Shown here: piece by piece, positions 22,863-31,202 of the stretch
Layout: every line of letters begins with the position of its first letter
How positions within the stretch are numbered: the stretch's first letter is position 1
Assembly (NCBI GenBank): GCA_903813345.2
Contig: CAIIXF020000004.1
Span: 23,003,985 to 23,067,984 of the forward strand
Reading direction: 5' to 3'
DNA from: Owenia fusiformis
Taxonomy: Eukaryota; Annelida; Polychaeta; Sabellida; Oweniidae
DNA: 64,000 nucleotides
Made by a program: the position numbers and the translations under genes
Notes under the pieces: generated by a model
What the model was told of the DNA's origin: nothing
Database searches by the model: none
The model's input: the letters and a program-made list of their open reading frames with translations, nothing else

Positions 22863-23135
22863 TTAAGGGTGTGTTCCATATTCATATAATATCCCCCAAG
22901 TATCCAGGCAGGATATCTTATCATTTTTCGCTGTGTCGTGTTGAATTTTGTTGCCCTTTTTCTTGAACACGTATGGTGTACTGTTTTCTTCGTCTGTTTT
23001 CATCTTTTTTAGCAATTTAGCGTTGTTTTCCTCTGTTTCTTCTCGCAAATGCTTTCGGAATTTCCCAAAGTCTTGGGTAAGCAAGGTGCTAACACTTTGT
23101 AGTGATGCTGGTTGACTCATGTCTATTGGGTCCAT
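22863..23135 (-). pseudogene. Exon-like ORF with start codon, unit A
   Basis: This minus-strand ORF starts at MDPIDMSQPAS (second Met at 23,118-23,120). It runs through a Glu/Lys-rich, coiled-coil-like helix and STPYVFKKKGNKIQ. The last part resembles the segment that precedes FN-x-KV in the family seen in the exon at 17,960-18,259, so the two probably formed consecutive coding exons, with about 1.5-1.7 kb between them once insertions are removed. I see no clean GT donor after GNKIQ; the ORF drifts into unrelated codons. Unit B's copy (30,694-30,951) lacks the first ATG but keeps the second. Confidence 0.5.
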
Positions 23136-23141
23136 TGTGTA

Positions 23142-23283
23142 ATGCCTGGGTCACATTTGCTCCGATCCATCGGCCGGCGCCCGGCCGATTGAGTGTTTTG
23201 TTCAATATTGTATTCAATCTTGAACAAAATACTCAATCGGCCGGGCGCCGTAGTGAAAATCGGAGCAAATGTGACCAAGGCAT
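23142..23283. mobile_element. ATGCCTGGGTCAC MITE, copy 1 of 6
   Basis: A 142-bp palindromic MITE begins ATGCCTGGGTCACATTTGC and ends with the imperfect complement TGTGACCAAGGCAT, with a GGCCGGCGCC palindrome inside. TA flanks both sides. Unit B lacks it at the same point (GTGTAATGTCCACG near 30,970), an empty site supporting insertion after the duplication. Confidence 0.85.
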
Positions 23284-25273
23284 TATGTACACGTGTAATA
23301 TGGATAAGGTGTTTACTGTATAGATGACGTAGCCAGAATGATTTCGTCTCTCCTAAACACTACACACCTATTCACTCACTCATATTCTACTCGCATTCGA
23401 AAATAGCGGTCGATTTTCGTAACGCTTAAAGCTACACTCTGTAGTAATATGTAGAAATAATTTATATTCTAATTCGTTACACTCAAACGAATATAAATAA
23501 AACGTATTACGGATAATGGGCTCACATGGTGTTGTTCATAATGGCCCATGATGGCTAAATTGGCAGACAATAAAAAACGATATAAATTTCTTTCAATTTT
23601 TTTACACAATTATCTCACCAAACGACTGTTTACAGTGACATGTGATTTAACAAAGTAGGACACTTGAAATCAGTTAAAAATATACTAAATTGTCAAAAAG
23701 TGAATTTTCCGCAACTAAAATGGCAGCCACTTAGAAAATAGGCACGGGTTTGAAACTGAACTCACAAGAGAAGAGGGACTTATGTATTCAAGAGGTTTTA
23801 AAATGTGCCTCTATTGTTGACTGACTGAGAGACAAATGGACAAATCAATGATAACTAAATTCGCTAAAAGTAAAAAAAAAACGGATATAATTTTTTGCCG
23901 ATTTTTTTGTAACAAATTTATTTCATACAACTAATTTTTACAGTTGCATGCCGTTTTACCATGCAGGACACCTGAAATTATTTATAAAGCTACCAAAGAC
24001 AAAAATGGTGGCCCTTTTGAAAGAAGGTATACTGTATTAATGAGATCTAGATGTATTGGGTCGTTTTTATTTATTTTTATAAAAAATAATGTTTACATTT
24101 TTTTGTCAGCTTGGGAGGAGCAGTTTCAAATGTGAAAAAGAAATGGTGTACAGGGTGTTTCATATGTATGCACCCCCTCTAAAATCATATATGCGACCCT
24201 ATAATGTTATACATCATTTTGTTCCTCGTAGAAAATAGTATAAGATTGCAAAGTTTCAGAATTCAGGAGTGTCCTTGAAAAAAGATGCAATGTGCAATGT
24301 GGGTGCTGGGTCATCAAACAATTTTTCATTAATCTACTTATAACCCTTATGGAGACAACGTATTTTTCATAACACTATTTTCCGGGGGGGGGGGTGGGGG
24401 TCAGTTGACGAAAACTCTCGAGGGAGGTGTATTATTATTCGACTCGATAAGCTCATCAAGAATGGACGATATTGCACAGGTACTCATACAAGAACTTCTA
24501 TACCCAAGATTTGTGCAATGTGACGTTGGTGTAAGTTGAACTAGATACTCTAAGCCAGGTTATCATTTGCTTATGTCACCAGACTTTTTGATTTTGAGTC
24601 ACAGAGAGGATTTTGAATGTTCAAATTGACTTCTCTAATAACTTGAAACCATCTTCTAATTCATTTCCCTTACGTTCTATTTTTTCCTAAATATATTCTT
24701 TGAAAATCTAATTTGAAACTGCGCCATTTTAATGAAGAATTTTGTTGCTACTAGAAACAATCAATTGTGATTTGACGTCATAGACCAGTCCATTAAAATG
24801 GGAGTGTTGCCAGGTTGAAATAGATGTGATTTGTTGCTAAGGAAATGCATTTGAAAAGGAATGTTGATGGGAAGTATCTTTCATTTGACACCAACAACAG
24901 ATCAAATTGACTACATCAAAGCGTACAATAAATGATCAAAAATACTTTTGATCTGCCAAGCTTTATGTATCAAGTTTTTATCAATGTCATTGAAAGATGG
25001 CAAAGTTGTTTTAGGTATTACTTCATTTTTATCAAAGTGTCACCATCTTTTAAATCGATAGTAATTTAAAACATGCACTTTGTTTAGCATGTGCATGCAT
25101 GTCTAATGATCTCTGAACTTCAAATGCTTTTTTCTATGTGAGTTATTTTTTTTCTCGGTTCAATATTAAAGCAATTCAAACTTTGTGTCATATTTGAGCA
25201 AGTTTGTGAGTAACATGTTTCAATGATATATTTTTCCTTCTAAATTAAGTATAGTAAGTATAGTAAGGTTAAC

Positions 25274-25573
25274 CTTTAGCAGACCACCGGCGACCGCGTC
25301 CGCCCATTCAAAATTACCGCCAGAATCCACCGGCGGATCCGGACGACACAAATACAAAGGCTTTTTATCGTATTCATCTACAGTTTTCCATCCTGCGTCG
25401 GATGTATCAGCTAGTTTTACCAACTTATTTCTATATGTAAGAAAATCAATACATTTCATAGCCGAGTCGTGAGCCTCTTGCAATAAATCGTTCACTTTGT
25501 CGGGGTCAGCTTCGCTCGCGCGCTCTAGTGCGTCTGTAGTAGTCTGGAAGCAGGCTTTCACCTTAAGATTAAA
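25274..25573 (-). pseudogene. Exon-like ORF, unit B copy
   Basis: Same 300-bp exon as in unit A (17,960-18,259), with the same candidate acceptor, RNKLVKLADTSDAGW core and donor AAG|GTTAAC. A few replacements are visible, including K for R in KLVRLADT and a change near the DKKPL segment; the frame is intact. Preservation in both copies may reflect a recent duplication rather than selection. Confidence 0.5.
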
Positions 25574-25920
25574 CTCGCACAGCGAAAAAAGGCATAGTAT
25601 CCGATAGTATTTTACATATCCCAAATCCCGGACATTTGTCGTATTCTGGAATATCCTAAAATATACTGACACTTCAAATATCCAGAAATATATTTAAAAG
25701 GATATTTCTTGATACTTCAAGTTTCCAACTTTCAACATATCCGATCAATTAAGGATATTTCAGGATATTTGACTACCTTAATATCCAGAAATATTTTTGA
25801 GTATCCGGGATAGTGACTCCCAGAAATTATGCTTGTACATATTTAACGTTCAATTTACAAATTTAGTGTATTTTAAACGTTTTTTTTTGGCGTTTCACCA
25901 AATATGGAATGTGACATATC

Positions 25921-27820
25921 CAGAGCTGTCAAGTGTCCCGCGAATGGCGGGATTATCCCGCGAATTCGATAAAAAATTAGGCTAATTCGCGTGTCCCGCA
26001 ATGTCCCGCGAAGTCCCGCAAATGTGGCTTTCGACCTCCGCGAATTTCCGAAATTGTTGCAATCCCCTATATGGTGATTATCTTATCTTATATAAGAAGC
26101 TAAGTTTTTGCACTTTTGAGGAGTAAAGTTTACCTAATTTTAAGTACCTAGCATGCTGTTGTTTGGTATCAAAATAAAGAGGAAGGGTTCAACTTTCATT
26201 TTAATTACGACAATAGGGATGTAGGTCACAAATAGTTCCAACGTTGGCCTTTTTACTATCCGTGTGGCCTTCATCTCAGAACTGAGCAAATGTTAGCAAA
26301 CGCGAGTTACAATAAATGGACGCTGATATCTAGAAAGGGTTTGTAGAAAAAACCGGGTACCGGGTAGTAAATCCTCCATGCTGGGTTCAAACTTGGTACC
26401 CGGTACCCGTCAAAAAACGGGTACCCAAAAAATGAAAAATACGAATATACGAGTATAACATAATTAGATTATCAGAAAACGTGTTAGATTTGTTTTGAAT
26501 TTACAAAAATGTATGTAACATCCTTCAAAATTGAGCTAGAAGCTTCAAATAAAAAGCATATTTTAAGGCTCTTTTCTTCCTCTATCGTCATGACCATATT
26601 TTCATTGGTTATGTTCACGTACCAACATACGAACTCATTGAAAATAGAGTAAAATTGATTTGTCTTATTATTCAAATCGTCTTACAATGTCATTGGCGTA
26701 GCCAGGAGAGGGTGTGATGGTGCGATCGCACCCCCTTCCCCTTCATTACCAATGGAAATATGACCATGATGGTAGAGGAAGAAAAGAGGCTTAAAATGCT
26801 TTTTATTTGAAGCTTCTAGCTCAATTTTGAAGGAAGTTACATTTTTGTAAATTCAAAACAAATCTTACACGTTTTCTAATGATGTTGTATATTCGTATAT
26901 TTCGTTTTTTGGGTACCCGGTTTTTCGACCGGGTACCAAGTTTGTCTACGTAAATCTTATTTATATTATTAATTGCATTACATTTACATGTACATATTTA
27001 TATTTACATTTACATGTACATAAATAAGAATGAAGGAATAAAAAAAAAAAAGTTTGAACCCAGCATGGAGGATTTACTACCCGGTACCCGGTTTTTTCTA
27101 CAAACCCTATCTAGAAAAGTAACCTCATTCCCTATAATTTGATGTAGATTAATCGAACCCCTATATCATGGGCTTTCAATATTGAAAGCCCATGCCTACA
27201 GTATGGTAGTAGTTGGTCACGACGCCAGAAGCAGAGAAGTGCAAAGTATTGTTCCAAATTTTTGAATTTCGTGTTAGATTACGATACTCACACCTCAAGC
27301 ATGGTTTTTGTTTTTGATAAATTACAATAAAGTTTAATAATATGTCTATGCGTATTTTGTGAAATTATGTTGACGTTTATTTAAGTTACAATGTAACGGT
27401 GCATTATATTTGATTAATCAGTATCTGAAAGTTTGATTCAAGTACTTTTACACGCTTTTACATTAGTCCAAATCACGCAAATCCCTTGAATGTCCCGGGA
27501 CATCCTGCAAATTTAGGTGGATGTCCCGCGAAATCCCGCAAATTTAGGGCACTTTTTCTAGAAAATCTGTCCCTCTATGAAGTTTTTGCTGGTAAACCTG
27601 TTAACTGTCCCGCAATTAGGGTGTTTGTCCCTCGAATGGTCCCGCGAAATCACGCGAATTTGATAAAAAAAATTGGCCTATAAGCGCAATCACGCAAATC
27701 CCTTAAATGTCCCGCGAAATCCCGCGAATTTAGTAGATGTCCCGCAAAATCCCGCGAATTTTGGGCACTGGGTCTAAAAAATCTGTCCCGCGAGAAAATC
27801 TTTGGGGGTTGACAGTACTG
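25921..27820. mobile_element. hAT-like element with 6-bp TSD, unit B
   Basis: Unit A reads GTGACATATCTTGTTTG (18,597-18,613). Unit B has CATATC on both sides (25,915-25,920 and 27,821-27,826) of 1,900 bp that starts CAGAGCTGTCAAG and ends GTTGACAGTACTG, i.e. CAGnnCTGTCAA inverted ends. Both subterminal regions carry many copies of TGTCCCGCGAAATCCCGC, the kind of clustered motif hAT transposases bind. There is no transposase. Another element is nested inside (26,336-27,108). A partial inverted copy of the interior lies at 38,750-38,990. Confidence 0.8.
26336..27108. mobile_element. Nested TIR element with 8-bp TSD ATCTAGAA
   Basis: The 773-bp element starts AGGGTTTGTAGAAAAAACCG and ends with the exact complement. 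The inverted arms extend more than 60 bp, including the GGTACC-rich stretch and CTCCATGCTGGGTTC. ATCTAGAA is duplicated (26,328-26,335; 27,109-27,116), again nnnTAnnn. The related sequence at 38,750-38,990 (opposite strand) is uninterrupted at this point. The minus-strand ORF at 26,484-26,675 is not convincing as a gene. Confidence 0.85.
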
Positions 27821-29027
27821 CATATCTTGTTTGAATTTCTGTTGAAACAACATTCTCTTCGTGATATCTAAACCACTCAAAATGGCTGCCATCGAAAAAG
27901 TTGTGTTAGTTTGGGAAATTCAATCGACGATTACATCAACAATAACCCGCTCTACGATGAAAAAATGCTTCAAGCACGGAAGATTATTAAAGTTAAAAAC
28001 GACTCGAGTAGAAACAACATTACCTTCATTTCGCCTGAATTATTTGAATAATACTGTGAATTCGTCGAATTTTAGCGTGTGCATTTCGTAGTTTTCTCAT
28101 TTTATCTGACTTCAGTCGTACCTTCACGATATAAACGTAAATTCATCTTGTAAAGGATTTTATGCACTTTACTGTCAACCTTATGTTGACTATATTTCGA
28201 TATTCGAAGACATTGAAAAATGGCTTCGAAATAAGGTAACAAACACAAATATTAGTCGCCATTACATATTTCCTGGCTGAGCCGATTAAACCGGAAGTGT
28301 GTTCTCTGACGTCGGCGCGATATCAATAAATTGAGAAGAAATATCTACACACCTCAGAACGTTATTTGGACCCCTGGGATAAACTTCGAAGCATCTTCAT
28401 AGTCGAAATATATAGTATTAGTATGCTGTGATCGCAAACAGTAGTTTCTAAAGCGAAGAAGATCGTCAGTGCTTGGTACTGTACACTAGAGAGGTTAAGC
28501 TACACGTATTTAACAAAACTTGAACGTGAACTTCAATGCGCGCGCAGATAAATGACGCCAGACTTTTTTTATTTCCTTTGGGCCAGCGTGAAGTTTACAG
28601 GTTTTACATGAGATTATCATATTCGTGCAATTTACAGACGCGTATTCAACAAAGCATGAACGTGTACTTTTATGCGCGCGCAGGAAAATGACGTCAGATT
28701 AGTTTACTTTCTACAGGTGAGCGTGAAAGTTACAGGTTTTTACGTGTAGATGAGAGATTACACGTCGCTCATTACGTGATTGATTTTAGCTATGTTCTAG
28801 GATGGCCTGGGAATCCATATTTGATAAAGACAATCTTGCTTGTTATATTGGTAAACCCCAATCCTCAATTGGAAATAAGAATACATTTTAATGGGTAAAT
28901 GACAACTTCAAATGTGATCGTTTGTTCATTCCGTACAATGTAAATAGGCAAGGCCAATTTGATACCCGGGGCTTAGTACAATATGTATACTAAACGAAAT
29001 GAAATGACAACCATGGCAAGAAAGGAT

Positions 29028-29810
29028 CTAGTGCGCCCTCCATTATGATCTCCCCATGAACAAAAATAAATTCATCTGATTTTTAAAAATAAATATACAG
29101 CTTTTATTATTACATTTATACGTACACTAGTATTTTGTTGACCTATATTCAGCACTGTATTGATGAATGGGCCACTTATTTGGGCCAATATTCAATCATA
29201 AAGTGTACAGGTGTAGAGATGCCAAACCAGGATGTCTTTTTGTGTCTGTCAAAATCCATTTGCATCCCTACACATCCCTACATCTTATCCAAATATGTTA
29301 TTAATTAATGAAACATAACAGTATAATCTTTGGATTTACAAAGTTGTGTGGGATTTCATAAGTGTAAAAGTTGCTTTTGAAGCATTTTTCTATAGCCATT
29401 TTTGAGGAAAAATGATGAAAAAATGTATAATCTTTTAATTTGAAGTATAACCTGAATCGATTGCAAACTTTAGATTTGTACGTCTGATGTGATATACCAT
29501 TTGTGTCATATTGTGAAATCATTTAATTTGCAATCGATTCAGGTCATAGTGTATTTTAGGTATTTTTGTGAAAGTCAATAGAAACCAATGGCCTCCATTT
29601 AATCTGTTGGTATCCACATGTTAAGTCAATAGAACACATCCAATGTCAAGTCAATATACCCTTGCTGAACTTAATGACCTTAACCTCAGCCCATGTGGAT
29701 CCAAACGCTTAAATATTTTCAAAAGTATTATGTGACGTTGTATTCTTTATGTTATACCTAAAAATGATTCATTTTGTTCATGGGGAAATCATAATGGAAA
29801 TGTGCACTAG
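29028..29810. mobile_element. Nested foldback element
   Basis: The ends are imperfect inverted repeats: CTAGTGCGCCCTCCATTATG...CCCCATGAACAAAA on the left and TTTTGTTCATGGGG...TGTGCACTAG on the right. An inner inverted pair, CCTGAATCGATTGCAAA and TTTGCAATCGATTCAGG, lies near 29,452 and 29,527. Non-coding. Confidence 0.7.
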
Positions 29811-29852
29811 ACCTTTTAATTGTGGTTGAATATGAAATAAAGCAAAAATAAA

Positions 29853-30183
29853 AATTGAGTCACATGTTATTTTTCAAACAAGAATCACTCCTTCCCCACA
29901 TTGCCTATATCTTCCAGTTTTGCACAAAGAGTGCACTTATGTGCCTAGAAAAGATTTGTGAGAAGAATATTTTGATGAAGTGTATAAAAAACAAGAAAAT
30001 ACGGTGAAAAAATCAGAAAATTTTCAGAAATTTTTTTCACTGAATTTTTTATACATTTTACAAAACAAACCTTCTCACAAGGCTTTTCTAGGCACATAAG
30101 TGCACTCTTTGTGCAAATTTGGAAGATGTAGACAATGTGGGGAAGGAGTTATTCTTGCTTGAAAAATAACATGTGACTCAATT
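29853..30183. mobile_element. Nested palindromic MITE
   Basis: The whole 331-bp block is a hairpin. AATTGAGTCACATGTTATTT at the left is mirrored at the right, and CTTATGTGCCTAG with AAAGAGTGCAC pairs across the centre. It adjoins the foldback ending at 29,810. Confidence 0.75.
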
Positions 30184-30693
30184 GAGGAATGCAGAAAATT
30201 TTCCAACATGCACCCTGTCCTTAACAGAAAATTTTCTTAAACGTGTACTTGAGCGTGGACTTACGCGTTCAGGTTCACGGTTTGCATTAATACGTGTAGC
30301 TTAACCTCTCTATTATTAAACATGTTAAATGCCTCTCTTCGTGTTTAGTTTGTGCAAAGAGAGCTTTTTACATATAAATGCTATAAATATATCAACGTAT
30401 TCTCCCTAGCTGGAAATTATTTAGATATCTTGACATGTCATATATGTAAATAGCTCTCTGAGTTTTTGAGGTAATATGAGCGAGAATATCCTTGCTGTAT
30501 GTGTAAAATCCCGACCGTATTCAAGAATATTCCAAAAGTATCCCTAAATATCCCGAGAGTATAATTGAATATTCAGCCATATTTGTGAGTATTCGAGTGA
30601 TATAACAAATAGTTCTGGATTTTAGTGTTCCGTCTCTCAATAGTATCCATGAATCTCCAAAACCGTGATACCTAGAGTATTTATCACGGATTC

Positions 30694-30951
30694 TTAAGGG
30701 TGTGTTCCATATTCATATAATATGCCGCAAGTATCCAGGCAGGATATCTTATCATTTTTCGCTGTGTCGTGTTGAATTTTGTTGCCCCTTTTCTTGAACA
30801 CGTATGGTGTACTGTTTTCTTCGTCTGTTTTCATCTTTTTTAGCAATTTAGCGTTGTTTTCCTCTGTTTCTTCTCGCAAATGCTTTCGGAATTTCCCAAA
30901 GTCTTGGGTAAGCAAGGTGCTAACACTTTGTAGTGATGCTGGTTGACTCAT
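30694..30951 (-). pseudogene. Exon-like ORF with start codon, unit B copy
   Basis: Copy of the unit A ORF at 22,863-23,135, with the same MSQPASLQSVS start and coiled-coil-like middle, and FKKRGNKIQ instead of FKKKGNKIQ. The upstream ATG of unit A is ATT here. The intron-side sequence is free of the piggyBac-like and hAT-like insertions, so the distance to its partner exon (25,274-25,573) is set by unit B's own insertions. Confidence 0.5.
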
Positions 30952-31202
30952 GTCTATTGGGTCAATTGTGTAATGTCCACGTGTAATATGGATAAGGTGT
31001 TCACTGTATAGATGACGTAGCCAGAATGATTTCGTCTCTCCTAAACACTACACACCTATTCACTCACTCATATTCTACTCGCATTCGAAAATAGCGTTCG
31101 ATTTTCGTAACACTTAAAGCTACATGTACACTCTGTAGTAATATGTAGAAATAATTTATATTCTAATTCGTTACACTCAAACGAATATAAATAAAACGTA
31201 TT

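Larger units (their letters stand above)
9098..23742. repeat. Tandem unit A of the ~4.0-kb repeat
   Basis: From CACGGGTTTGAAACTGAAC onward this unit aligns in order with units B and C. It is inflated to 14.6 kb by six main insertions: LINE 9,541-11,520; LINE 11,872-13,084; TIR element 13,470-17,600; hAT-like 19,478-21,673; piggyBac-like 21,857-22,862; MITE 23,142-23,283. Removing them leaves about 4.0 kb, the same as unit B after subtraction. The left edge at 9,098 is a breakpoint: the 240 bp that precede this point in B and C are absent here. Confidence 0.88.
28487..30312. mobile_element. 1.8-kb TIR element, TAGAGAGG ends, unit B
   Basis: Unit A has GTACATTATTAAAATG uninterrupted (19,265-19,282). 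Unit B has 1,826 bp here with ends TAGAGAGGTTAAGCTACACG and CGTGTAGCTTAACCTCTCTA. The TIR shares its first ten bases with the 4.1-kb element in unit A. Internal direct and inverted motifs include CGCGCGCAG followed by AATGACG. Two foldbacks are nested inside (29,028-29,810 and 29,853-30,183). No transposase. Confidence 0.85.

Noticed and set aside
22900-22960. ATATCCTG after exon-like ORF as a U12-type AT-AC donor
   Set aside because: No matching AC acceptor or branch-point motif in the right frame before the next exon-like ORF; likely chance.
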